From Algihabitans albus (GTDB lineage Bacteria > Pseudomonadota > Alphaproteobacteria > Kiloniellales > DSM-21159), in contig NZ_QXNY01000001.1 in assembly GCF_003572205.1 (NCBI RefSeq), positions 186,001-250,000 of the forward strand: 64,000 bases of DNA, written 5' to 3'. Shown here piece after piece: positions 15,956-25,069 of this stretch. A model generated the notes under the pieces. That model made no database searches. It was not told the DNA's origin and saw only the letters and a program-made list of their open reading frames with translations. How positions within the stretch are numbered: position 1 is the stretch's first letter; each line of letters begins with the position of its first letter. Made by a program: the position numbers and the translations under genes.

Positions 15956-17029
15956 CTAAGCGGGAAATCCGGGCGGCGCCGGAGCGCCCTCGGCCGTCAG
16001 GGCCAACGCCTTGAACAGCCGCCCCATCTGATCCGGGGCGGTGAGGCGCCGAAGTGCGATGTCGATGTCCGCCGCCTGCTGCGGCGTCGCCTTGGCCTTC
16101 AGGGTTTGCGCACGTGCCTCGATGCCAAGTGCCTGGAGCAGCCGGCCCTGATCGACCGGGCCGTGAGCGGTCGCGCCGCTGGCGGTGGCCAAGGCCTCGA
16201 AATCGACATGCGCGGTCAGGTCGGCCCGGCCCGGCTCGGAGAGAGGGTCGGTTGTTTTATGGCGGGCCAAGGCTTGAAAGGTCTCGCCGGCCGTACTCGG
16301 ATGGTAGCCGTAGTCGACCGCCAGAGCCGCACCGCCATGAGTTCGGAGACGCCTGCCGATCTCTCCGGTAATGGTCTCGCCCGCCGTGCAGGTCTCGACC
16401 AGGGCGCCTACGGGCGCGGCCTGCTTAGCCGGCGTGAGGCCGGGCGGGTGGCCCGGAAGGGGCGTGCTGAGCCCCCACCGCAGGCGCTCCGCCTCATCCA
16501 AGCCGACCCGCCGTTCCGCCCAGCCCTCAGGCGTCTTGAGGTACTGCCGGATCGGCAGCGCATCGAAGAACTCGTTGGCGAGCAGGAAGATCGGCGCTTC
16601 GGGAAGATCGTCGAGACTGTCCGCCCAACGCACGACCCGGCCGGCCAAGGCCCGCTCCTGGACCGCACGCAAGCCCGGGCTGGCCTCGATCAGCACCACC
16701 TCGGCCGCCTCCAGGAAGGCGGGCAGCAGAGCAAGCGCGCGCAGCGCGTCCGCCATCAAAGTACCGCGCCCCGGTCCCAGTTCGATCAGCAGGCAGCGCG
16801 CGGGCCGACCCTGCGCCTGCCAGCAGGCACCGGCCCAGAGTCCCAGAAGCTCGCCGAACATCTGGCTGATCTCCGGCGCGGTGGTGAAGTGGCCCTCACG
16901 GCCCAGGGGATCCGCGCGGGTGTAGACGCCCTCGGCCGGATCGAACAGGCAGGCCGTCATGTATTCCGCGACGGACAGCGAACCCTGGGTGCGAATCCGC
17001 CGGGCCAGCCGCCGGCCGAGCGGCGTCAC
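15956..17029 (-). CDS. Class I SAM-dependent methyltransferase, MidA/NDUFAF7 family
   Basis: The product has 357 residues. The N-terminus (LARRIRTQGSLSVAEYMTACLFDP) and the GHFTTAPEISQMFGELLG segment are signatures of the family. A SAM-binding IELGPGRGTLMADALR motif and LLANEFFDALPIRQY follow. The mitochondrial relative NDUFAF7 methylates an Arg of a complex I subunit; the bacterial substrate is inferred, not known. The GTG at 17029 overlaps the lgt stop by four bases. The frame is open far upstream inside lgt, but that part is a shadow and the family start matches this GTG. In many relatives the gene also follows lgt. Confidence 0.88.
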   Translation of the reverse strand: MTPLGRRLARRIRTQGSLSVAEYMTACLFDPAEGVYTRADPLGREGHFTTAPEISQMFGELLGLWAGACWQAQGRPARCLLIELGPGRGTLMADALRALALLPAFLEAAEVVLIEASPGLRAVQERALAGRVVRWADSLDDLPEAPIFLLANEFFDALPIRQYLKTPEGWAERRVGLDEAERLRWGLSTPLPGHPPGLTPAKQAAPVGALVETCTAGETITGEIGRRLRTHGGAALAVDYGYHPSTAGETFQALARHKTTDPLSEPGRADLTAHVDFEALATASGATAHGPVDQGRLLQALGIEARAQTLKAKATPQQAADIDIALRRLTAPDQMGRLFKALALTAEGAPAPPGFPA

Positions 17030-17844
17030 CGGGCCGGGGCCGACCGCCGCGACCAGAAGATCAGGGCAAGGCCGCCCAGCACCATGGGCAGGGACAGCAG
17101 TTGGCCCATGGTCGCACCGGCAAAGAGGAACCCGAGATAGGCGTCCGGCTGACGGAACAGCTCGCCGACGATCCGCGCCGATCCGTAACCGACCAGGAAC
17201 CAGCCGCTCAGGTAGCCCTTGTGCTTCAGCCCGCCGCTCTTCACCAGGGCGAACAGCAACAGGAAGAGCAGCAAGCCCTCCAGGCTCGCCTGATAGAGCT
17301 GGCTCGGGTGGCGCGGCTCCGGCCCGCCGCCGGGAAAGATCATGCCCCAGGAGACGTCGGTGACCCGGCCGTAGAGTTCTCCATTGGCGAAGTTGGCGAG
17401 ACGCCCGAGAAAGATGCCGATCGGCGCGGCGCAACCGATCATGTCGGTCAGATGGAGAAAGCTGCCGGCCCGCTTGCGCATGTAAAGCCACATGGCCGCG
17501 ATCACGCCCAGCAAGCCGCCGTGGAAGGCCATGCCGCCCTGCCAAAGTGCCAGCGCACTCAAGGGGTTATCGGCGAATTGGCCCGGCTGGTAGAAGAGGA
17601 CGTAGCCGATCCGGCCGCCCAGCACGACGCCCAGCGTCGCCCAGACCAGGAAGTCGTCCATGTCCTCCTTGGACAGACCCGAGGGCGACTTTTCGGTCAG
17701 CCAGCGTGCGTAGCGCCAAGCCAGCAGGAGACCGACGATATAGCTCAGCGCGTACCAGCGAATCTGAAAGAAGCCGAGATCGAGCGCCACAGGATCGATG
17801 TTCGGAAAAGCAATCGCGGCGAGCAGAGGCTGCAGGTCGGACAT
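17026..17844 (-). CDS. lgt: Prolipoprotein diacylglyceryl transferase
   Basis: The product has 272 residues and is a polytopic membrane protein with about seven helices. It carries the Lgt signature GRLANFANGELYGR, the AFHGGLLG motif and HPSQLYQASLEG. It transfers diacylglycerol from phosphatidylglycerol to the lipobox Cys of prolipoproteins at the inner membrane. The ATG at 17844 gives the typical N-terminus (AIAFPNIDPVALDLG followed by IRWYALSYIVG). It is transcribed after hldD with a 17-base gap and is coupled to the MidA-like gene. Two candidate lipoproteins in this window would be substrates. Confidence 0.95.
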   Translation of the reverse strand: MSDLQPLLAAIAFPNIDPVALDLGFFQIRWYALSYIVGLLLAWRYARWLTEKSPSGLSKEDMDDFLVWATLGVVLGGRIGYVLFYQPGQFADNPLSALALWQGGMAFHGGLLGVIAAMWLYMRKRAGSFLHLTDMIGCAAPIGIFLGRLANFANGELYGRVTDVSWGMIFPGGGPEPRHPSQLYQASLEGLLLFLLLFALVKSGGLKHKGYLSGWFLVGYGSARIVGELFRQPDAYLGFLFAGATMGQLLSLPMVLGGLALIFWSRRSAPAR

Positions 17845-17861
17845 GGGGCGCTCGCTTCCGC

Positions 17862-18842
17862 TTAGCGATAGGGGTCGTCGGTGAGCAGGTGGTCGCGCAG
17901 GTAACTGGCGATCCCCGCCTCCAACGTCGTGAAGGGCTTGTCGTAGCCGGCCTGGCGCAACCGCTCGAGCCGCGCTTCCGTGAAGTACTGGTAGCTGTCC
18001 CGGATCGCCTCCGGCGTCGGCACGTAGTCGATCCGCTCCGGCCTGTCCATGGCGGCGAAGACCCCGCGCGCCAGGTCGAGGAAGCTGCGGGCCCGACCGC
18101 TTCCGACATTGAACAGGCCGCTCGCCCGGCCGTTGTCGTAGAGCCAGAGCATCACGGCGACGCAGTCGCCGACCCAGACGAAGTCGCGTTGCTGCCCGCC
18201 GTCGGCGTAGTCGGGGTGATGGGACTGGAACAGCCGTGCGCCGCCGCTTTCGCGAATTTGCCGGAAGAGGTGCCAGGCGACGGAGGCCTGAGCGCCCTTG
18301 TGGTACTCGTTGGGACCGTAAACGTTGAAGAACTTCAGCCCCGCCCACTGCGGCGGCGCCTCTCCGGCTTCGGCCCGGCGCACCGCCCAGCGGTCGAAGG
18401 CCTGCTTCGACCAGCCGTAGCCGTTCAGCGGCCTGAGCCGAGCCAGATGGTCCGGGCTGCCGTCGTCGTCGAAGCCCTGCCGCCCATCGCCGTAGGTCGC
18501 CGCCGAAGAGGCGTAGATGAAGGGTGCGTGTACCTCCCGGCACCAGCGCCACAACCGTTGCGACAAGGTGAAGTTGGTCTGCGCCAACAGATCGCCGTCG
18601 GTTTCCGTCGTGGAGGAGACCGCGCCCATATGAAAGACGGCATCGGGCGAGAACTCGCCAAGCTCCAGGGCGCTCAGCAGCTCTTCCGGCGGCAGGATGG
18701 CCTCGATCTCCGCCTTGGCGAGATTGCGCCACTTCTCCTCATGGCCCAGCCAATCGGCCACGACCACGCGCTCGCCACGCGCCGCCAGGGCCGACACCAA
18801 GTTCGAACCGATGAAACCGGCGCCGCCGGTGACCAGAATCAT
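17862..18842 (-). CDS. hldD: ADP-L-glycero-D-manno-heptose 6-epimerase
   Basis: The product has 326 residues and is an extended short-chain dehydrogenase. It has an NADP-binding TGGAGFIGSNLV at the N-terminus, the HMGAVSSTTETDGD and SSAATYGDG stretches typical of HldD, and the catalytic Y-x3-K in YGWSK. The KFFNVYGPNEYHKG segment matches the family. The enzyme makes the L,D-heptose precursor of the lipopolysaccharide inner core in the cytoplasm. This indicates a Gram-negative envelope with heptose-containing LPS. It is divergent from ubiK and leads the lgt transcript. Confidence 0.93.
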   Translation of the reverse strand: MILVTGGAGFIGSNLVSALAARGERVVVADWLGHEEKWRNLAKAEIEAILPPEELLSALELGEFSPDAVFHMGAVSSTTETDGDLLAQTNFTLSQRLWRWCREVHAPFIYASSAATYGDGRQGFDDDGSPDHLARLRPLNGYGWSKQAFDRWAVRRAEAGEAPPQWAGLKFFNVYGPNEYHKGAQASVAWHLFRQIRESGGARLFQSHHPDYADGGQQRDFVWVGDCVAVMLWLYDNGRASGLFNVGSGRARSFLDLARGVFAAMDRPERIDYVPTPEAIRDSYQYFTEARLERLRQAGYDKPFTTLEAGIASYLRDHLLTDDPYR

Positions 18843-18942
18843 GAAGCGCCTTGTAGCGCCTTGCGCCCTTGATCGCCAGGGGCCTGAGGCGCACCTTCAT
18901 GACAGCCACCGGTTCAGCAATCCGAAGGAAGGCAGAGGCCCC

Positions 18943-19266
18943 ATGCAGACGCAAAACAAAGTGATCGACGACCTGGCGCGCCTGGCCAGCAGTGCGCTCG
19001 GGGTTGCCACCGGCATGCGTCACGAAGCCGAGGCCCAGTTCCGGCGCCAGTTCGAGCGTATCCTGGCCGACATGGATCTGGTGACCCGCGAGGACTATGA
19101 AGTCACCAAGGCGATCGCCGAGACGGCCCGCGCCGAACAGGAGGCCCTGGCCGAGCGCGTCGCCCAGTTGGAAGCGAAGCTGGCCGAGTTGAGCCCGGCG
19201 AGGAAAGCTGCCTCGAAGCCAGTGCGCAAGTCCACGGCCAAGACCGGGACGAAGACGGAAGACTAG
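18943..19266 (+). CDS. ubiK: Ubiquinone biosynthesis accessory factor UbiK (BMFP domain)
   Basis: The product has 107 residues: an amphipathic N-terminal helix (NKVIDDLARLASSALG), a coiled coil (about residues 35-90) with RREFxx-like and LDLVTREDYEV-type spacing, and a Lys/Thr-rich tail. This is the BMFP/YqiC pattern. UbiK assists the Ubi enzyme complex in aerobic ubiquinone synthesis. The ATG at 18943 begins the conserved MQTQNK; a longer in-frame extension upstream runs into the hldD promoter region and is rejected. A hairpin follows 16 bases after the stop. Confidence 0.88.
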   Translation: MQTQNKVIDDLARLASSALGVATGMRHEAEAQFRRQFERILADMDLVTREDYEVTKAIAETARAEQEALAERVAQLEAKLAELSPARKAASKPVRKSTAKTGTKTED

Positions 19267-19281
19267 ATGATATAATGATCA

Positions 19282-19306
19282 GCCGGCCTCGCTTTGCGAG
19301 CCCGGC
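19282..19306 (+). terminator. Hairpin after ubiK
   Basis: An 11-base stem with one mismatch (GCCGGCCTCGC against GCGAGCCCGGC) closes a TTT loop, 16 bases after the ubiK stop. It may also belong to a dispersed extragenic repeat; there is no strong T-run. Confidence 0.5.
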
Positions 19307-19363
19307 CATGATGTTGGGTCTGGTCTAGATCCAGATAGCGGGCGCCTGTTTCTTGTGATCGGC

Positions 19364-19382
19364 GGAACCGCAAAGCGGTTCC
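19364..19382 (-). terminator. Hairpin after the DMT transporter gene
   Basis: A perfect 8-base stem (GGAACCGC / GCGGTTCC) with a 3-base loop lies just beyond the stop of the minus-strand transporter gene. Without a T-run it is a weak terminator candidate. Confidence 0.4.
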
Positions 19383-19399
19383 TAGGATGGCGACAAGCT

Positions 19400-20305
19400 C
19401 TAACCCGACGGCTGCGGGCGACGGCGCTTCAGACGGCTGACGTTGATGCCGAGCAGGACCAGGACGAGAGCGATCCAGGCGGCCTCGCGCGGCAGCTCGC
19501 CGAGGAACAGCCAGGCCCAGAAGACGCCGAAGACCGGCACCAGGTAGGACACCTGGCTCATGTAGACGGCGCCGGTATCCTTGATCAGTTGAAAGCGCAG
19601 CAGATAGGCGAAGCCGGAGGAGACCAGGCCGAGAAAGATCAGCGCGGCCAAGGCCTCGGCGCTCGGCCGGATCTGCCATGGCGGATCCAGCAGGAGCGCG
19701 ACCGGCAGCAGGTAGAGGGCGGCGCTCAGCAGGACGCTGCCGGCGGAGACCCGCGGGTCCAGATGCGACAGCCCGCGGGTCAGTAGGCCCGAGAGGGCAT
19801 AGGAGAACGAGGCCCCGAGCACCGCGAGCTGACCCAGCAGGGTCGCCCGGCCGCTGAGAAAGCCCTCCAGTCCCACCAACGTGGCAATACCGGCGAAGCC
19901 CAGACTCATCCCGACAAGCTTCGGCAGGGTCAGGCGGTCGTCGGAGGTGAAGGCATGGTTGAGCAGCAAAGCCGCGAAGGGGCCGAGCCCCATGAGGATC
20001 GCCGCCATGCTCGCCTGGATGTGCTGCTGCCCCCAGGAAATCAGCAGGAACGGCAGACTGGCACCGAACAGACCGATGATCGTCAGCAGGACCCAGTCGC
20101 GCGGCGCGCGCGGCAGCCGCAGACCGGCCGCGAAGGCGAAGGCCAGCAGCAGGACGGCGGCCAGCACGATCCGAAAGACGGCGATGATCAGGGGGCTGAA
20201 GGACTGTAGCGCCACCTCGATGCACATGAAGGCCGATCCCCAGATGGCGCCGAGCGCGACCAGCTTGGCGGCGTCTCGAGAGGTGGCAACGCGGATCGGC
20301 GTCAC
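19400..20305 (-). CDS. EamA-family DMT transporter
   Basis: The product has 301 residues with ten predicted helices in two EamA repeats of about 145 residues each. The first repeat starts KLVALGAIWGSAFMCIEVAL and the second LLGQLAVLGASFSYALSGLL. Members export amino acids or other metabolites across the inner membrane; the substrate cannot be read from sequence. Translation starts at a GTG at 20305 that overlaps the TGA stop of the upstream hydrolase gene, so the two are coupled. The longer open frame upstream is a shadow of the hydrolase gene. Confidence 0.88.
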   Translation of the reverse strand: MTPIRVATSRDAAKLVALGAIWGSAFMCIEVALQSFSPLIIAVFRIVLAAVLLLAFAFAAGLRLPRAPRDWVLLTIIGLFGASLPFLLISWGQQHIQASMAAILMGLGPFAALLLNHAFTSDDRLTLPKLVGMSLGFAGIATLVGLEGFLSGRATLLGQLAVLGASFSYALSGLLTRGLSHLDPRVSAGSVLLSAALYLLPVALLLDPPWQIRPSAEALAALIFLGLVSSGFAYLLRFQLIKDTGAVYMSQVSYLVPVFGVFWAWLFLGELPREAAWIALVLVLLGINVSRLKRRRPQPSG

Positions 20306-21342
20306 GGCTCTTCCGCCGCCAGATCTTCCGCCAGCCGACGTTCGGCTTCGCGGTCGGCCTCCGAGGGCAAGGGTTCGGCGGGATCGAAGATCCAGGCGGC
20401 GACGTCGGTCGTCGGCACGACCCGCTGCAGATCGCGGAACAGCAAATGCCAGCCTTCGGGATAGTAGGCCAGGGTTCGCGCGCTCTCCTCCGGCAGATCC
20501 CGCCAGGCCTGCAGGGTCGGAGCTTTCGGCACCAGTTCGTCGTTGGCGCCGTAGAGCAACAGCACCGGCAGGCGCACGCGCGGCGCGGCGGCCAGACCGG
20601 CGTCCATCAGGTCGACCAGCCCGGCGATCGCGTCGATCCGCGTTTCCTTGATCACCAGGGGATCCCGGCCGAGCGCGAGCAGTGCCTCTCTGTTGTCGGA
20701 CGGGCTGATCTCGAAGCCCGCTCCACTCGGCGTGAACCAGGGGAAGAAGGTCCGGCCGACCCAAAGAGCCGTGCGTTGGTACCAGGGCTGAGTGCCGCGC
20801 GCCCAAACCGCCGGGGCGGCCAGGATCAGCCCATCGGCGGGCAGCGCCTCGGCCTCGCCCGCCGCCGCCAGCACCACGGCGCCGCCCATGGACTCGCCCA
20901 GCAGGTACAAGGGCACGCCGGGATGGCGGGCCCGCAGCGTCGTCGCCGCCGTCCGCAGATCCCGGGTCAGTGCCGCGACCCCCGGCCAGAGCCCGCGGGA
21001 CGGCGCACCGCCGAACCCGCGTTGATCGTAGGCGTAGACGGCGATCCCCAGCGCCGCCCAAGCCGGGGCAGGCTGCCGCCAGGCGTTGCCGTAGTCGTTG
21101 AAGCCATGCAACGCGAGCAGCAGCGCCCGAGGCTCTTGCGGGTTAGGCGCCCAGGCGCGCAGAGGCAGCGCCAAGCCGTCATCCGTCACGAAGCGGCCGG
21201 TCTGCGGGCTCGCGACCTCCAGCCGAGGTTCGGTCGGACCGGGGCCGGGCGGCGCAACGCGCGCGCAGGCGGCCAGGCTCAGGCAGAGCAGGAGAAACGG
21301 GACGAGACGAAGCAAGGCACCGCCGGAACGCGAAACCCGCAT
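20302..21342 (-). CDS. Alpha/beta-hydrolase lipoprotein (lysophospholipase/monoacylglycerol lipase-like)
   Basis: The product has 346 residues. The N-terminal hydrophobic segment ends in a lipobox (LSLAAC), predicting a lipoprotein processed by Lgt. The hydrolase domain has an oxyanion segment LALHGFNDYG, a nucleophile elbow GESMGG, Asp in LLYGANDELV and His in EGWHLLFRD. This matches the serine aminopeptidase S33/lysophospholipase L2 group. It is in the same transcriptional direction as an ABC ATPase gene upstream and is coupled to a DMT transporter downstream. The natural substrate is unknown. Confidence 0.85.
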   Translation of the reverse strand: MRVSRSGGALLRLVPFLLLCLSLAACARVAPPGPGPTEPRLEVASPQTGRFVTDDGLALPLRAWAPNPQEPRALLLALHGFNDYGNAWRQPAPAWAALGIAVYAYDQRGFGGAPSRGLWPGVAALTRDLRTAATTLRARHPGVPLYLLGESMGGAVVLAAAGEAEALPADGLILAAPAVWARGTQPWYQRTALWVGRTFFPWFTPSGAGFEISPSDNREALLALGRDPLVIKETRIDAIAGLVDLMDAGLAAAPRVRLPVLLLYGANDELVPKAPTLQAWRDLPEESARTLAYYPEGWHLLFRDLQRVVPTTDVAAWIFDPAEPLPSEADREAERRLAEDLAAEEP

Positions 21343-21351
21343 GGGTCGGCC

Positions 21352-22368
21352 CTACTTGGCCACGGCGGCCGTCGCGCCGCTTTCGTCATGGGCGCCGCGG
21401 GTGAGCTGCAGGAAGATGTCTTCCAGATCCGCTTCGTCGGTGCGGATATCCTGAACGCGCAGATCAGTCTTGGCGAGCGCATCCAGAATGTCGGCCACCG
21501 GACTCTGGCTGGTCTGGTAGCGGAAGACCAGCCGGTCGGTCCCGACGAGATCCGGCTGAAAGCGTTTCAACGCTTCCGGGACGGCCGTCACGGGCGCGGA
21601 TAGTTGGACCTGCAGTTCCTTGCTGTCGAGCCGGCGCAGCAGCTCCGAGGTTGCCTCGCAGGCGATCACCTTGCCGTGGTTGATGATGGCGATGGTGTCA
21701 CAGAGCTCCTCGGCTTCCTCCAGGTAGTGGGTGGTCAGCAGAATGGTGGTGCCGAGCGCGTTGAGGTCGCGCACCCGGCTCCAGAGCTGCTGACGCAGCT
21801 CGATGTCGACCCCTGCGGTCGGTTCGTCGAGCACAAGCACCGGCGGATTGTGCACCATCGCCTTGGCCACCATCAGCCGGCGGCGCATGCCGCCCGAGAG
21901 CGTCCGGGTGTAGGCCTGCGCCTTGTCCGCCAGACCCAGGATTTCCAGGATCTCCATCGTGATCCGCTCGCGCGGCGGCACGCCGTAGAGGCCAGCTTGC
22001 AACTCCAGAAGCTCGCGCGGCGTGAAGAAGGGATCGATATTGAGTTCCTGCGGCACGACGCCGATCGCCGCGCGTGACTGACGCGGCCGGCGGTCGATGT
22101 CGTAGCCCCAGATCTTCGCCGTCCCCTCGCTCTTGTTCACGAGGCCGGCCAGGATGTTGATCAGCGTCGATTTTCCGGCGCCATTCGGCCCCAGCAGGCC
22201 GAAGAGGCTGCCGCGCGGGATCGAGAGATGAACATTGTCCAGCGCCCGCTTAGGCCCGGCCTTGCCGGCACCGCGATAGGTCTTGCCCAGGCCGAAGACC
22301 TCGACCGCGTTGTCGGGTAAATCGTCGGGCAAGGCGGTCTGCGGATCGGGAGACGAGGCAGCGGGCAT
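21352..22368 (-). CDS. ABC transporter ATP-binding protein (YadG/ABC-2 type) without neighbouring permease
   Basis: The product has 338 residues. It has Walker A GPNGAGKST, Q-loop VVPQELN, signature LSGGMRRRLMVAKAM, Walker B VLVLDEPTAGVD and H-loop LLTTHYLEEAEE. A C-terminal region of about 100 residues after the ATPase core is typical of ABC-2-type drug or polysaccharide exporters. No permease gene lies on either side; the downstream gene is the lipoprotein hydrolase nine bases away. The partner must be elsewhere or has been lost. The ATG at 22368 gives a Pro-rich leader of about 20 residues. Confidence 0.88.
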   Translation of the reverse strand: MPAASSPDPQTALPDDLPDNAVEVFGLGKTYRGAGKAGPKRALDNVHLSIPRGSLFGLLGPNGAGKSTLINILAGLVNKSEGTAKIWGYDIDRRPRQSRAAIGVVPQELNIDPFFTPRELLELQAGLYGVPPRERITMEILEILGLADKAQAYTRTLSGGMRRRLMVAKAMVHNPPVLVLDEPTAGVDIELRQQLWSRVRDLNALGTTILLTTHYLEEAEELCDTIAIINHGKVIACEATSELLRRLDSKELQVQLSAPVTAVPEALKRFQPDLVGTDRLVFRYQTSQSPVADILDALAKTDLRVQDIRTDEADLEDIFLQLTRGAHDESGATAAVAK

Positions 22369-22598
22369 GGCAACTGGCGTCCGGGAATGGTCTGGTCTGA
22401 TGGGGGTAGCGCACTCTACCTAGCCCGCCGAACCGCGAATTGCCAGTCCGCCGTCTGCCGGCGGCAATCCGATAAGGAAAGCGGGTTCGGGTTTTCCAGC
22501 CCCCTCACCGGCGTTGAACCTTGGCGTTCGCGCGCTATAGTCGCCGCCGTTCGATTGCGACCAGCCCCACCCAGCCATAGCGGGAGTCCTGCAGCCTC

Positions 22599-22778
22599 AT
22601 GGCCAGCGACCAGACGGCGCCCGAGCCGACCGAAATTTTCCATGTCGAGACGGAAACCGTGGCTTGCGACGGCGGCGACGGCCCACTGGGTCACCCGCGC
22701 GTCTGGCTGAACATGGAGGGAAAGGGCCAGATCGACTGTCCCTACTGCGGCCGCCGCTTCATCCTGAAACACGCCTAA
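22599..22778 (+). CDS. Zinc-finger domain protein (zf-CHCC, NDUFS6-like)
   Basis: This is a 59-residue frame from ATG to TAA, and short enough to be missed by length filters. It contains the complete zf-CHCC pattern: VACDGG, then GHPRVWLNM with the His, then CPYCGRRF. Mitochondrial relatives are the NDUFS6 subunit of complex I; bacterial members are small conserved proteins thought to bind zinc. The conserved spacing of Cys, His and the CPYC pair makes it convincing despite the size. It is convergent with sufE, with 36 bases between the stops, and is divergent from the ABC ATPase gene. Confidence 0.85.
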   Translation: MASDQTAPEPTEIFHVETETVACDGGDGPLGHPRVWLNMEGKGQIDCPYCGRRFILKHA

Positions 22779-22814
22779 GGCGGTAAAGACCTTTGAGGCG
22801 ATTGGGCTTTCGCC

Positions 22815-23273
22815 TCAGTGCAGCGTCGTCTCGGCTTGACCGGCGCGGGCGGCAGCCAGGGCACGGATGCGGCGCACCATGGAGAAGAGGCCGTTGCTGC
22901 GGCTCGGACTCAGATGCCCGGCCAGGTCGAGGCGGTCGAGCGCGCCGCGGGCATCGAACTCCAGGATTTCCTGAGGCGTGCGGCCATTGAAAAGGGTCAG
23001 CAGCACAGCCACCAACCCCTTGACGATATGCGCATCGCTGTCGCCGCGGAACTGCAGGGCGCCGGTCCGCTCCGGATCCTCGCCGGCCAGCAGCCAGACC
23101 TGACTGACGCAGCCCTCGACCTTGAACTCGGGCGCTTTCTCGGCGTCCCCGAGCGGCGTCAGCTCCTTGCCGAGGTCGATGATGTAGCGGTAACGGTCCT
23201 CCCAGTCCTCGAAGAACTCGAAGGTTTCGGCCAGTTCGTCCAGCCTGGGATCGGTGACGCTCTGCTCGCTCAT
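22815..23273 (-). CDS. sufE: SufE-type cysteine desulfuration protein
   Basis: The product has 152 residues. The conserved EFKVEGCVSQVWL segment holds the sulfur-accepting Cys55. The N-terminal helix region FEDWEDRYRYIIDLGKEL and the SDAHIVKGLVAVLL segment also match SufE. The protein takes persulfide sulfur from a SufS-type desulfurase and passes it to the SUF scaffold for Fe-S cluster assembly. It is a lone gene here, with no other suf genes in the window. Confidence 0.93.
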   Translation of the reverse strand: MSEQSVTDPRLDELAETFEFFEDWEDRYRYIIDLGKELTPLGDAEKAPEFKVEGCVSQVWLLAGEDPERTGALQFRGDSDAHIVKGLVAVLLTLFNGRTPQEILEFDARGALDRLDLAGHLSPSRSNGLFSMVRRIRALAAARAGQAETTLH

Positions 23274-23354
23274 GATCCTGAAATAGAGGCCGCGCCGGTT
23301 TCAGTCCAGGTCTATTCGGCCAGTTAACTTAGCCGGACGGACGAGCCCTGCGCC

Positions 23355-24464
<1,110 letters not shown>

Positions 24465-24650
24465 GGAAAGTCCCTAGAAGCGAGATTGACCGGACGCCGA
24501 CGTCGGCCCGGCCCGATGCCTGCCCGACTATCTGAGCGCCGCCGGCAGCCGGCGCAAGGCCCGGAGCACGATCGTCACAGGCGAAGGCGCTCTTGCTTTC
24601 CGTCCCGGCCCGGGCAGACTGCCCCCCGCCTGAAGCGAAGGAGCGGAACC

Positions 24651-25061
24651 GTGGCGACCGTCAAACTGGTGGAATACGAGGAAGCCGGACCCGAGGTGCG
24701 GGCCGTCTACGACGATATCATGGCGACCCGAAAGTCCGACTGGATCAACAACTTCTGGAAGGCCCTGGCCGTCGATCCGGCCCTGCTCCGACGCACCTGG
24801 GACTCCGTCAAGCAGGTCATGGCGCCGGGCGTTCTGGACCCTCTGACGAAGGAGATGATCTACGTTGCGGTGAGCGCGACCAACGGCTGCGACTACTGCA
24901 TCAACTCTCACACCGCCGCGGCGCGCGCCAAGGGAATGACCGACCCCATGCTCGCCGAAGTCCTGGCCGTCGTCGGCATGGCGAACGAGACCAACCGCCT
25001 GGTTCAGGGTTTCCAGGTCGAATTGGACGCCGCCTTCGCCAAAGGCGGACGGAAGGACTGA
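24651..25061 (+). CDS. Carboxymuconolactone decarboxylase / AhpD-like protein
   Basis: The product has 136 residues and an all-helical AhpD fold, with the redox-type motif CDYCINSHTAAARAKG around residues 83-98. Such proteins act as peroxidase-linked alkylhydroperoxidases or have unknown roles; true muconolactone decarboxylases usually lack this Cys pair. The GTG at 24651 is preceded by a GAAGGAGC site and gives the expected N-terminus; the much longer open frame upstream overlaps the CobW gene on the other strand and is a shadow. A DMT transporter gene follows after eight bases, so they are probably cotranscribed. Confidence 0.8.
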   Translation: MATVKLVEYEEAGPEVRAVYDDIMATRKSDWINNFWKALAVDPALLRRTWDSVKQVMAPGVLDPLTKEMIYVAVSATNGCDYCINSHTAAARAKGMTDPMLAEVLAVVGMANETNRLVQGFQVELDAAFAKGGRKD

Positions 25062-25069
25062 ACAGACCC

